Shown: piece after piece, positions 8,831 through 17,618 of the stretch
Layout of the letters: each line of letters starts with the position of its first letter
How positions within the stretch are numbered: the stretch's first letter is position 1
Source of the DNA: Verrucomicrobiales bacterium
GTDB lineage: Bacteria; Verrucomicrobiota; Verrucomicrobiia; Limisphaerales; CAIMTB01
Direction of reading: 5' to 3'
DNA: 64,000 bases
Assembly: GCA_016795425.1 (NCBI GenBank)
Contig: JAEUHG010000150.1
Location: forward strand, 44,262 to 108,261
The notes under the pieces: generated by a model
Database searches by the model: none
The model's input: only the letters and a program-made list of their open reading frames with translations
Told to the model about the DNA's origin: nothing
Position numbers and translations under genes: made by a program

Positions 8831-10683
8831 CAGCTCCCGCCACCCCTGCGCTCCGGAACGCATCATCGACCGGTACTCCAGAACTGCGCTCGAGTTCCGG
8901 AGCCTTCACGGATGAACAGAAGGAATACCTCGCCGGTTGGCTGGCCGGGGTCGCACATCGCCCGGTTCAACCCTACGTCGGCGAGGTGCCCGGAACTCGC
9001 CAACTCACGTCCGAACCAGCCCTCGGCGGTCCCAACCTGTCCGCGCCGGCCGAAGAGACCATCCACGGCACTCCCATTTCCGAAGTCACCAAACAGGAGC
9101 TTTGGAAACGCGAACTCCACGGACTCGACGCGTGGGACCGGCTCCTGGAGCACGCCGACGCCGGGAAGTTTCCCGACGAAGCCGACACGTTTCGCTTCCG
9201 CTACCACGGGTTGTTCTACGTCGCACCGGCCCAGAACAGCTTCATGCTCCGCTGCCGTATCCCGGCAGGAGAACTCACCGCAGCGCAATTGTCCGGGCTG
9301 GCGCAAATGGCGGATGACTTCGGCGACGGCAAAGCAGCGATCACCACGCGATCCAATCTTCAAATCCGCGGCATCGCGCCCCAGAACCTGGTCCAGGTCG
9401 TGGTCCGCCTGCAGTCTCTGGGCCTCACCGCGCGAGGTTCGGGCGTCGATAACGTGCGCAACATCACGGCCTCGCCGACCGCGGGTTTCGATCCCCAGGA
9501 ACTGATCGATACCCGGCCCTTCGCCCACGCCCTGCACCACTACATCCTCAATCATCGGGACCTCTTCGATCTGCCCAGGAAATTCAATGTGGCGTTCGAA
9601 GGAGGCGGCTCCATCGATACCGTCGCCGACACCAACGACATCGGTTTCATGGCGGTGCAGCTGACGACACCCTGCCAGGGCGTTTCGCTGAAGGACGGCT
9701 CCACCGTGCCCCTGCCGTCCGGCGTCTATTTTCGCGTCGAACTATGCGGCATTTCCGGACATCGCCAGCTAGCCAGTGATGCTGGCATTCTCATCAAACC
9801 CGCCGAATCAGTGGCCGTCGCCGCCGCCATGATCCGGGTCTTCGGGCAGCACGGGGATCGCACGGATCGGAAGAAGGCGCGACTCAAGTACCTGGTCGAT
9901 CGTTGGGGCGTTGAGCGATTCCTCCAGGAGACCCAGCAACGTCTGGCGTTCCCGGTGGCAAAGTTTCCGCGCGAGCAATGCCAGGAACGCCAGTCCGCTA
10001 TTCGCCACGGCCATGTCGGGGCGTTTCGCCAAAAACAAGCGGGACGCAACTACCTGGGCGTGGTGGTGCCCGTTGGCATGCTCACCTCGCGCCAGATGCG
10101 GCGCCTCGCCGAACTGGCCGCCAACTATGCCACCGGACAAATCCGGCTGACGCCTTGGCAGAACCTCCTGATCCCTGACATTCCGGACGGCTTCCTCGAA
10201 ACGGTAAAACGGCAGGTGGTCCGGGCCGGACTCCATCACAGCGCCACCGCCATTACCGGCGGCTTGGTGGCCTGCACCGGCAACAAAGGCTGCAAATGGG
10301 CCGCGACGGACACCAAGGGACACGCGGTGGCGCTCGGACGAACGCTGGACAAGGCCGTGAGCCTCGATCAACCCATCAACATCCACCTCACCGGCTGCCC
10401 CAATTCCTGCGCTCAACATTACGTCGGCGACATCGGGCTCCAGGGCGTGAAGGTCAGCGCCGGCGGGGATTCAGTGGAGGGTTACCATGTGGTGTTGGGG
10501 GGCGGAACCGGTCCGTTTCCACAGGTCGGACGGCAGATCTTCACCGGCATCCCCTTTGAACAAATCCAACCGCTGCTCGAACGCGCCCTGCAGGTGTATC
10601 TCGCACGCCGCCAACCCGGCGAGAGTTTCGCCGCGTTCACCCGGCGTCATGACGTCGCCCAACTTCAGGAAATGTTCTCATGA
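8827..10683 (+). CDS. nirA: Siroheme nitrite reductase, NirA family
   Basis: The 618-residue protein contains two ferredoxin-like half domains and the siroheme/[4Fe-4S] site. The cluster ligands are C483 and C489 (CTGNKGC) and C524 and C528 (GCPNSC), the standard C-X5-C...C-X3-C arrangement of nitrite/sulfite reductases. The substrate-side arginine motif ITTRSNLQIRGI and a second half-domain GQIRLTPWQNLLIPDI are visible. It should reduce nitrite to ammonia with six electrons. Residues 27-41 (FTDEQKEYLAGWLAG) are an extra N-terminal segment also found in the flavoprotein encoded next, which suggests the two proteins dock. Nitrite rather than sulfite is inferred from the operon; sulfite reductase activity cannot be excluded from sequence. 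ATGA overlaps join it to both neighbours. Confidence 0.91.
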   Translation: MTAPATPALRNASSTGTPELRSSSGAFTDEQKEYLAGWLAGVAHRPVQPYVGEVPGTRQLTSEPALGGPNLSAPAEETIHGTPISEVTKQELWKRELHGLDAWDRLLEHADAGKFPDEADTFRFRYHGLFYVAPAQNSFMLRCRIPAGELTAAQLSGLAQMADDFGDGKAAITTRSNLQIRGIAPQNLVQVVVRLQSLGLTARGSGVDNVRNITASPTAGFDPQELIDTRPFAHALHHYILNHRDLFDLPRKFNVAFEGGGSIDTVADTNDIGFMAVQLTTPCQGVSLKDGSTVPLPSGVYFRVELCGISGHRQLASDAGILIKPAESVAVAAAMIRVFGQHGDRTDRKKARLKYLVDRWGVERFLQETQQRLAFPVAKFPREQCQERQSAIRHGHVGAFRQKQAGRNYLGVVVPVGMLTSRQMRRLAELAANYATGQIRLTPWQNLLIPDIPDGFLETVKRQVVRAGLHHSATAITGGLVACTGNKGCKWAATDTKGHAVALGRTLDKAVSLDQPINIHLTGCPNSCAQHYVGDIGLQGVKVSAGGDSVEGYHVVLGGGTGPFPQVGRQIFTGIPFEQIQPLLERALQVYLARRQPGESFAAFTRRHDVAQLQEMFS

Positions 10684-12473
10684 CCCAGGCGTTCATTCCC
10701 ATCCTGCCGGAATCCGCTCCCTTCACCCCGGAACAGCGCGCCTATCTCAACGGCTTCCTCGCCGGCCTCTTCTCAAGAGCCCCGGGTCCCGTCGCCGATC
10801 CCGCCGCCACCCCGAATCCAAGCCGCCTCCAGGCGATCACCATTCTCAGCGGATCGCAAACGGGCACGGCCGAGAAACTGGCCAAGCGCATGGCCAAGGA
10901 GGCCGGTAAACACGGATTCGCCGCCACCGTTCACGACCTCTCGAAATTCAGCCCTGAACAGCTGGCGGCCGAGTCCAAGGTTCTTTTCGTCACCAGCACC
11001 TATGGTGACGGTGAACCGCCCGACAACGCGCGCGGCTTTTGGAAGGCGCTGCGATCCGATGGCGCCCCCCGATTGGGACAACTGAGTTTCAGCGTCTGCG
11101 CCCTGGGCGATTCCAATTACCCCCGTTTCTGCCAGTTCGGTAAGGATCTCGACGCCCGCCTCCTGGCCCTCGGCGCCGTCCCGCTCCATCCGCGGCAGGA
11201 TTGCGATGCCGATTTCGAACGCCCGTTCCAAGGATGGCTGACGGCCGTTCTTACCCGCCTCGCCGCGGCGGCTGGCTCGGAATCACCATCCTCAGCCACG
11301 TCCGTCGCCCTGGCGGAAACCACCGCGGTGGCTTCCGACCACGAACCGGCTGGCTGGTCGCGATCCCGGCCCTTCCCGGCACGATTGAGAACCAACCGCC
11401 GACTCAGTGCGGCCGATTCCTCGAAGGACGTTCGCCATTTCGAGATCGACCTCCTCGATTCCGGCATCGACTACGAAGTGGGCGATGCCTTGGGGGTCTG
11501 GCCAACCCAATGCCCTGAACTGGCGGACTCCCTGCTCGAGGCACTCGGATTCGACGGCGAGGAAGCCGTCACCGGTCGCGACGACCTCTCGGTGCCTCTG
11601 CGACTCGCCCTGACGCATCACCTCGAACTCGGACGTATTCCGCCCGCCTTGCTTGAGTTCTATGCGCGGCAGTCCGGCGACCCCGACCTGCTGCATCTCC
11701 TGTCCCCGGAAGCCAACGGGGAATTGCCGCGATTCCTGCGGGGCCGCGACGTACTGGATCTTGTCGCAGGTTGGCCAAGGGTTCGACCGACGGCCTCGGA
11801 GTTCGTGGCGCTCCTTCGCCGTCTGCAACCCCGCCTCTACTCCATCGCTTCGAGCCCGAAAGCCCATCCCGGCGAAGTTCACCTCACGGTGAGCGCGGTC
11901 CGTTACCAGTCCCTCGGCCGGGCCCGTCGCGGCGTCGCCTCGTGCTTCCTCGCGGATCGGTGTGGATCCGACACACCGCTTCCGGTGTACGTGCATTCGA
12001 ATCCGGCCTTTCGTCCACCCGCCCCGGACGCGCCGCTCATCATGATTGGGCCAGGGACCGGAATCGCGCCGTTCCGGGCGTTCCTGGAGGAGCGCCGGGC
12101 GGTGGGTGCGCCCGGACGAAACTGGCTGTTCTTCGGCGACCAGCACGAACGCACGGACTTCCTCTATCGCGAAGAAATCGAAGCGTTCCAAGCCTCCGGA
12201 TTCCTGCATCGCCTCAACCTCGCCTGGTCTCGTGACCAGGAGGCGAAGATCTACGTCCAACACCACATGCAGACGTGCTCAGCCGACCTATGGCGCTGGC
12301 TGGAAGACGGTGCCTGTGTGGCGGTGTGCGGGGACGCCAGTCGCATGGCCAAGGATGTCGACGACGCGCTGCGGCAAGTGATCACCCAATCGGGCGGGAA
12401 GACCGTCGAACAGGCGGCTGAGTACCTCGAACGGATGCAGTCCCAACGGCGTTACATCCGTGACGTTTACTAG
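10680..12473 (+). CDS. CysJ-like NADPH flavoprotein reductase
   Basis: The 597-residue protein has the diflavin layout. A flavodoxin domain starts near residue 55 (ILSGSQTGTAEKLAKRM, then VTSTYGDGEPPDNARGFW), followed by a connecting/FAD domain with RLYSIASSPKAHPGEVHLTV and an NADPH domain with MIGPGTGIAPFRAFLEER and GDQHERTDFLYREE. A C-terminal CGDASRMAKDVDDALR completes the family signature. It resembles the sulfite reductase alpha subunit, which passes NADPH electrons via FAD and FMN to a siroheme enzyme. Here it is translationally coupled to the nitrite reductase gene, so it is probably the electron donor for nitrite reduction and possibly nitrate reduction. Residues 15-29 (FTPEQRAYLNGFLAG) match the N terminus of its neighbour. 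It is the last gene of the operon and meets a convergent ABC gene with no gap. Confidence 0.92.
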   Translation: MTQAFIPILPESAPFTPEQRAYLNGFLAGLFSRAPGPVADPAATPNPSRLQAITILSGSQTGTAEKLAKRMAKEAGKHGFAATVHDLSKFSPEQLAAESKVLFVTSTYGDGEPPDNARGFWKALRSDGAPRLGQLSFSVCALGDSNYPRFCQFGKDLDARLLALGAVPLHPRQDCDADFERPFQGWLTAVLTRLAAAAGSESPSSATSVALAETTAVASDHEPAGWSRSRPFPARLRTNRRLSAADSSKDVRHFEIDLLDSGIDYEVGDALGVWPTQCPELADSLLEALGFDGEEAVTGRDDLSVPLRLALTHHLELGRIPPALLEFYARQSGDPDLLHLLSPEANGELPRFLRGRDVLDLVAGWPRVRPTASEFVALLRRLQPRLYSIASSPKAHPGEVHLTVSAVRYQSLGRARRGVASCFLADRCGSDTPLPVYVHSNPAFRPPAPDAPLIMIGPGTGIAPFRAFLEERRAVGAPGRNWLFFGDQHERTDFLYREEIEAFQASGFLHRLNLAWSRDQEAKIYVQHHMQTCSADLWRWLEDGACVAVCGDASRMAKDVDDALRQVITQSGGKTVEQAAEYLERMQSQRRYIRDVY

Positions 12474-14318
12474 TCAGGCGTGGATCTGCTGCTCGAAAAC
12501 CTGACGATAAAATGACCCCTCGCGGAGGAGCGCCTCGTGGGTGCCGCTCTCGACAACGCGCCCATCGCGCAGGACCAATATCACGTCGGCATGTCGGACC
12601 GTGGAAAGCCGCTGCGCAATGACCAACGTGGTGCGCCCGGCGCACAATTGACGCATGGCTTCCTGGATCAAACGCTCCGTTTCCGCGTCCACACTGGCCG
12701 TCGCATCGTCCATCACCAGCCAACGCGGATTCATCAGGAAGGCCCGCGCAATGGCGATCCGCTGGCGCTGCCCCCCGCTCAAGGACACACCCCGCTCCCC
12801 GATCACGGTGTCGTAACCCTGGTCGAGTTTCTGAATAAACTCGTGCGCCCGCGCCGCCGCGGCCGCCGCCTCGATCTCATCGCGGTTCGCGGATGGACGA
12901 CCATAGGCGATGTTCTCCGCCACCGTCGCGCTGAATAGGAACGTGTCCTGGAAAATGAACCCGACGGATCGCCGGAGTTCATGCAGGCTCAGTTCGCGAA
13001 CATCGACGCCATCCAAAAGAATCTCACCGTCCACCAGATCGTGAAACCTGGGAATGAGACTGACCAGGGTGCTTTTTCCAGATCCCGTCGGTCCGACAAT
13101 CGCGACTGTCTGGCCAGGTTCGATCCGAAAGCAGACTTCTCGCAGCGCCGCGGTTCCGGGCTCAGCCGCCGCGGGTGTTGGCGATTCTCCGGGATGGTCC
13201 GGCGCGGCGTCCGTGCGGTCGCCCATGAGCCCACCCTCCCGACGGTGTTGGAAGCTCACCTTGCGGAATTCCACGCGACCACCGCCCTCCGGCAGCGTGC
13301 GGACCCCGCTCACCACCGTGCGCGGTTCGCGGATGATTTCCATGATGCGGTCCGCACTGGCACTGGCGTTCTGCAGAATGCTGGTGAACTGCCCTACCAT
13401 TCCCATCCGGTGGCTGATCGCCATCAGGTAGAGGATCACTTTGCCAAGATCACCCACGGGAAGGTCGCCGCGAATGACCTCGCGTCCGCCGATCCAGAGC
13501 ACCAGCGGCACCGACAGCCCGAAGATGAACTGGGCCAGGGGAACGCGCGATGCCCAGTAATTGACGGTTCTCATCACCGTCGAAAGAAACACGTCTTTCC
13601 GGCCCCGGAACTTGTCGATCTCCGACTGCTCCCGCGCGAACGCCTTGACCACCCGCACACCGGCAATGTTCTCCTGAATGACCGAAGTCATCGCTCCGTG
13701 CAGGTCATGCACCTGGCGCCATTGAGGCTGCAGTTTGGCGGCAAAGAACGCGATCAACCCGACGGTCGGAACGATGGTCAGAACGGTGGCCCAGCCCAGC
13801 CATACGTGAGTCAGAAAGATGAGAACCACCGTCACCACCAAGGCTGCGCCGATGTCCACCAGGAGGAACAGGCAGGCAAAAAAGAAATCCTGCAACCGCC
13901 AGACATCAGTCGTGGAACGGGAGATCAGCTCGCCCGAGCTGGAGCGATCGTGGAACCCAAAGGCCAACCGCTGCAGCGCGTCGTAGATGTCCGCTCGAAG
14001 GTCGTTCAATGACTGTTGGACCGCGCGGTTGCGAATGGGACCCACGATGATGCCGATGACTGCCCGAAGCGTCACCAGTGACAAAAATGCCGCCACGAAC
14101 GGCCCCGGGACGAAGGGCGCGCCCGATGTCTCATGCCGCTGCATGCCGGTCATCGCGGCCCCGACAATCTGCGGCAGGGTCATTTCGATCCCGATGTTCA
14201 CCAGCAGCAAGCCCACGGCGAGCGACACCCCGATCGGATAGGACTTCAAGTAGCGCAGCACCAACAGGAGTCCTCGCAGACTCCCTTTCGCAGACGCTTT
14301 CTTGGTGTCGAGAGACAT
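12474..14318 (-). CDS. ABC exporter, fused membrane/ATPase half-transporter
   Basis: The 614-residue protein has six predicted helices (first at about 15-45) and a C-terminal ATPase: Walker A GPTGSGKST near residue 408, signature LSGGQRQRIAIARA, Walker B WLVMDDATASVD near 533. The catalytic glutamate position is aspartate (MDDAT), and the H-loop reads VIAQRLSTV, with glutamine replacing histidine. Both changes occur together in the degenerate subunit of heterodimeric exporters such as TM287/288 and BmrCD. No second ABC gene is adjacent. A roughly 30-residue Pro/Ala-rich insertion precedes the core ATPase. I start at the ATG at 14318; a TTG start at 14396 would only add translation of a hairpin-bearing intergenic sequence. 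The substrate is unknown (lipid or drug-like by family). Confidence 0.88.
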   Translation of the reverse strand: MSLDTKKASAKGSLRGLLLVLRYLKSYPIGVSLAVGLLLVNIGIEMTLPQIVGAAMTGMQRHETSGAPFVPGPFVAAFLSLVTLRAVIGIIVGPIRNRAVQQSLNDLRADIYDALQRLAFGFHDRSSSGELISRSTTDVWRLQDFFFACLFLLVDIGAALVVTVVLIFLTHVWLGWATVLTIVPTVGLIAFFAAKLQPQWRQVHDLHGAMTSVIQENIAGVRVVKAFAREQSEIDKFRGRKDVFLSTVMRTVNYWASRVPLAQFIFGLSVPLVLWIGGREVIRGDLPVGDLGKVILYLMAISHRMGMVGQFTSILQNASASADRIMEIIREPRTVVSGVRTLPEGGGRVEFRKVSFQHRREGGLMGDRTDAAPDHPGESPTPAAAEPGTAALREVCFRIEPGQTVAIVGPTGSGKSTLVSLIPRFHDLVDGEILLDGVDVRELSLHELRRSVGFIFQDTFLFSATVAENIAYGRPSANRDEIEAAAAAARAHEFIQKLDQGYDTVIGERGVSLSGGQRQRIAIARAFLMNPRWLVMDDATASVDAETERLIQEAMRQLCAGRTTLVIAQRLSTVRHADVILVLRDGRVVESGTHEALLREGSFYRQVFEQQIHA

Positions 14319-14334
14319 TTGCAGCGTTGGTGTC

Positions 14335-14351
14335 CCGCCAGTAACTGGCGG
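14335..14351. repeat. Short hairpin in the divergent intergenic region
   Basis: CCGCCAG and CTGGCGG form a perfect 7-bp stem around the loop TAA. It lies 17 bp upstream of the ABC exporter start, within the 122-bp gap between two divergently transcribed genes. It could be a repetitive intergenic palindrome or an operator; the sequence alone does not decide. Confidence 0.4.
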
Positions 14352-14440
14352 CCGACGATGGTGCGCGACGGCCTCTCGATCGGCAATGGCGGGCAACGAT
14401 TCCAGTCGCTAGACGCCACGCTCGCGATAGTCTGAACCGT

Positions 14441-15868
14441 ATGACGCTGAGCCCCTTAACGCTGCTGCGATCCGTCGCCGTTGCGGCCGCCTCGATTTCA
14501 TCGGCTCACGGGCAGGTCTTTTTCCCGGTCGGCATGGATCACGTCACCTACGACCCCCGCGTGAAGGGCACACCGGCTGGCCGAATCTATGTGGGGGACC
14601 ATCTGCGAAACGGGAATTGCCATTTCCGACTGGAACTTCCCGCCATGAAAACGGTCACCCAAATCGAGATGGTGATGTACGCGATAGGTGGCGGTATCAT
14701 TCGCGGCGTGGTCGTCACTACGGGAGACGGTCGACAGCTGTTATTCGAGGATTCGGAGTTTGAGCGGGTGGATCGAAACGGCGATCGCTGCGATCCGGTC
14801 TTACCGTTCGCACTCGCCGCCCCAAAGCAGGTTCATGGCGTGGCCGGACACAAGATCGCCATCTCGAACGACGCGGATTCCTTCGCCGTCACCTGCGATG
14901 GTCGAATGGCCGTGGTCGTCGGTGCCAACAGCGCCACGCCAGTATCACTGGTCGATTTCGCCTCCCGGCAGGAAGTGGACCGGTTCGCCGCCGATTCCAA
15001 TGTCACGGGTGTCGCGACTTTCGACGACGGCGAATCCGTGGTGGTGGTGCAGAATATTCCGCCGAGGAATGCAACCAACCGGTTGCGGCGACTAAAGGTC
15101 GTCAATCAAAAGCTCGTGGACACCGGCGAGAGCCTTGCCGCGGCAGCCGGGGGGGATTTTCCCGACTACCGTTTCAAGAAGGTCTTTTCCGTCCCGGGTT
15201 CAAGGATCGGAGTGGCGCTGGCGGAATTTGGCAATCCGCAGATCGTCACCTTCAGCGTGCCGGGTCTGAAGATCCTCGACTCACTCGCCAGCGCAGGCGG
15301 GCATTCGGGCGCGGTGAGCTGCGCCGGAGACAGAGTCTACGTGCGCGTGGGCTCGCAGGTTCGCGGTTACACACTTGATCCAGTGACCGGTGCCCTCGGC
15401 AAGGCGCCGGTACTGACGATTCGGGGCATTGGCGAGATCGAACCGTTTTCCTCCAATTTCGGCAACGCCCTGTCGATTTCGCGCGACGGAACGCAGTTGA
15501 TCGTCAGCGAAGGCACAGCTTTTCCCGACAGTCCGCCGACGCCGCGCACCACCTTCTTCGACAGCACCACCGGTGCACGGCTAGGATTCTTTGAAGCCTT
15601 TGATGGCGGAAGTCCGACGCTGGTCTCCACCTATCCATGCTGCTCCATCGTTGGCCTCCGCCTGGGCATTCAGAGATTGGCCTCGGGTCTCATCGAGATC
15701 ACATCGACAGGCAACGTCGGGAGCACCTATGAACTGCAGAAATCCGCGGACCTCACCACCTGGAGCAAGCTCCTGCAGTTTCAAATGACGGTCTCGCCCT
15801 CCTCCTACATCGATCCGGATTCATCGACGACGTCGACCCGGTTTTACCAATTGAAACTGGTTGAGTGA
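14441..15868 (+). CDS. Secreted propeller-like protein, function unknown
   Basis: The 475-residue protein has an N-terminal signal peptide (about residues 1-24, ending SSAHG). The middle part reads like a degenerate beta-propeller, with repeated short segments such as DSFAVTCDGRMAVVVGANS, DRVYVRVGSQVRGYTLDP and ALSISRDGTQLIVSEGT. The last 60 residues contain GSTYELQKSADLTTWSKL, a beta-sandwich module found at the C terminus of many large exported verrucomicrobial proteins and also at the end of the giant protein at the right edge of this window. No catalytic motif was recognised. Its stop lies just upstream of the GNAT gene, so the two may be cotranscribed. Confidence 0.72.
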   Translation: MTLSPLTLLRSVAVAAASISSAHGQVFFPVGMDHVTYDPRVKGTPAGRIYVGDHLRNGNCHFRLELPAMKTVTQIEMVMYAIGGGIIRGVVVTTGDGRQLLFEDSEFERVDRNGDRCDPVLPFALAAPKQVHGVAGHKIAISNDADSFAVTCDGRMAVVVGANSATPVSLVDFASRQEVDRFAADSNVTGVATFDDGESVVVVQNIPPRNATNRLRRLKVVNQKLVDTGESLAAAAGGDFPDYRFKKVFSVPGSRIGVALAEFGNPQIVTFSVPGLKILDSLASAGGHSGAVSCAGDRVYVRVGSQVRGYTLDPVTGALGKAPVLTIRGIGEIEPFSSNFGNALSISRDGTQLIVSEGTAFPDSPPTPRTTFFDSTTGARLGFFEAFDGGSPTLVSTYPCCSIVGLRLGIQRLASGLIEITSTGNVGSTYELQKSADLTTWSKLLQFQMTVSPSSYIDPDSSTTSTRFYQLKLVE

Positions 15869-15926
15869 ATGGATGCGTGCCTTGGCAGTAGCCCTGCCGC
15901 GGGGTCCCGGCTATTCTGCCGCCGAA

Positions 15927-16553
15927 ATGCTCCCGAAAGGTACGACCCTCCGTCGGGCCACGCTCGATGACCTCGAGATGCTTCGCGGTTTGTGGTTGGA
16001 ATGCCGTCTGCCGGATTACGAACTCGAAAAGCGGTTCACCGAGTTCCAGGTCGTCGTGGATGCCAACGGCTGGATCCTGGGCGCCTTGGGCTTGCGCTTC
16101 GCCGGCCACCACGGGCAGGTCCACAGCTTGTGCATTCGTCGGGCCGACCTCCAAGAACCGCTTGTGCGCGCCCTTTGGGAGCGCGTCCTATCCCTCAGCC
16201 AACAGCACGGAGCCTACCGCCTTTGGACGCGGGAATCCGGGTTGTTTTGGGAGACGCACGGCTTCCTGCCTGCCGATGGATCGACCGCGAAAGAACTGCC
16301 TTCGACGTTCGGCCAACCCAAGGAGTCCTGGCGCACGATCAAACTGCGAGATGAACCCCTCAAACTGATTGCCGCCGAGGAGCAGCTCGAGGCTTATCTC
16401 GAAATGGAGCGCCTGAAAACCGAGCAACTGGTGCGGCGGGGACAAGTTCTCAAAATGCTCGCCACGGTCTTCGCCGCCCTGCTGTTCGCCATCGCCCTAG
16501 GCGCCCTGGTCATTCTCCTCAGAAAGTCCCCGAAGAATCCCCAGCGCCGCTAG
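15927..16553 (+). CDS. GNAT-like acetyltransferase domain with C-terminal membrane anchor
   Basis: The 208-residue protein begins with a GNAT-like fold: TLRRATLDDLEMLRGLWLEC is the usual first strand and helix, GWILGALGLRF the central strand. The acetyl-CoA loop is poorly conserved. Residues 140-175 are charged and probably coiled (EEQLEAYLEMERLKTEQLVR). A single hydrophobic helix near the C terminus (MLATVFAALLFAIALGALVI) with a following basic tail suggests anchoring in the inner membrane with the enzyme domain in the cytoplasm. Start choice is uncertain: ATG 15927 places the domain at the N terminus, while ATG 15873, just after the previous stop, would add 18 residues. The substrate is unknown. 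Confidence 0.65.
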   Translation: MLPKGTTLRRATLDDLEMLRGLWLECRLPDYELEKRFTEFQVVVDANGWILGALGLRFAGHHGQVHSLCIRRADLQEPLVRALWERVLSLSQQHGAYRLWTRESGLFWETHGFLPADGSTAKELPSTFGQPKESWRTIKLRDEPLKLIAAEEQLEAYLEMERLKTEQLVRRGQVLKMLATVFAALLFAIALGALVILLRKSPKNPQRR

Positions 16554-16603
16554 TCGTCCCTTCTCTCTTCAGCCGCTGAGCCGGCCCCCCGGATGCCCCA
16601 CGC

Positions 16604-17518
16604 CTATTGGGGAACTGAGGAACGGGGTCGCAGGGGTGCCTCATCAGCATGATAGGAACTGCGCACCATCGGCCCGCTGGCCACGTGCAGAAAACCCATC
16701 GCTTCCGCCATCTCGCCGAACCACGCGAAGCGCGCGGGCGACACGAACTCCACCACCGGCAAGTGCTTCAGTGTCGGCTGCAGATACTGGCCTAACGTCA
16801 GAATGTCACACCCCACCGACCGCAAATCCTCCATGGCGCCCAACACCTCGTCCTGAGCCTCCCCCAAGCCGAGCATCATGCCCGATTTGGTGTAAAGGCG
16901 ATCGCCACCCCGCGCCTTCGCCTTGCGCAGTACGCTCAGGGACCGGTCATAGGTGGCACGGTGCCGAACCGATGGCGTCAGCCGACGGACGGTTTCCAGG
17001 TTGTGATTGAATACCTCCGGCCCGGCCGACAACACCGCATCGATCGCCTCATCCTTGTCCAGGAAGTCCGGAGTCAGCACTTCAATCACAATGCCGGGAT
17101 TCAGTGCCCGAACGTTTTCGATGGTCTTGCGGAAATGATCCGCGCCGCCGTCGGCGACGTCGTCGCGTGCCACCGCGGTGATGACCACGTGCTTGAGACC
17201 CATCCGTCGGGTGGCTTCCGCCACGCGCCGCGGCTCATCTTCCTCCAACGCCAACGGTTTGGCCGTGTTGACCGCGCAAAATCCGCAGGCCCGGGTGCAG
17301 CGGTCGCCGCCGATCATGAACGTCGCCGTTCCCTTGCTCCAACACTCCCAATGATTCGGGCACTTGGCACTCTCGCAAACCGTGTGCAACCGAAGATCCT
17401 CCAGCAGATTCCGCGTGCGCGAGAATCGGTCGGAGGTGGGCAGGCGCAACCGCAACCATTCGGGCAAACGCGGACGTGCGGGCGGCGTGACCGGGGTCGG
17501 AGACATCAACGGCGTCAT
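16604..17518 (-). CDS. lipA: Lipoyl synthase
   Basis: The 304-residue radical SAM enzyme inserts two sulfurs into protein-bound octanoyl groups to make lipoate. Both [4Fe-4S] sites are present: the auxiliary cluster C48/C53/C59 in VCESAKCPNHWEC and the SAM cluster C74/C78/C81 in CTRACGFC. The C-terminal serine ligand motif RSSYHADE is also intact, as are ITAVARDDVADGGADHF and SGMMLGLGEAQDEV. I start at the ATG at 17518, which gives the normal family length; the frame stays open upstream to 17782 but that part is non-coding and antisense to the esterase gene. No octanoyltransferase gene is adjacent. Confidence 0.97.
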   Translation of the reverse strand: MTPLMSPTPVTPPARPRLPEWLRLRLPTSDRFSRTRNLLEDLRLHTVCESAKCPNHWECWSKGTATFMIGGDRCTRACGFCAVNTAKPLALEEDEPRRVAEATRRMGLKHVVITAVARDDVADGGADHFRKTIENVRALNPGIVIEVLTPDFLDKDEAIDAVLSAGPEVFNHNLETVRRLTPSVRHRATYDRSLSVLRKAKARGGDRLYTKSGMMLGLGEAQDEVLGAMEDLRSVGCDILTLGQYLQPTLKHLPVVEFVSPARFAWFGEMAEAMGFLHVASGPMVRSSYHADEAPLRPRSSVPQ

Positions 17519-17618
17519 CTCGGCGCGCATTCTATGCGCGCAGGACGCGATGTCCAAGGGGATTACCCGCGTCGCGTACCCCACCACCTCGCCCAGGGGC
17601 GAATCGCTGACTCCCGTC

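Noticed and set aside
16596..16612. Possible terminator hairpin between the GNAT and lipA genes
   Set aside because: The stem CCCCA/TGGGG is only 5 bp, there is no T-run, and it overlaps the end of lipA.
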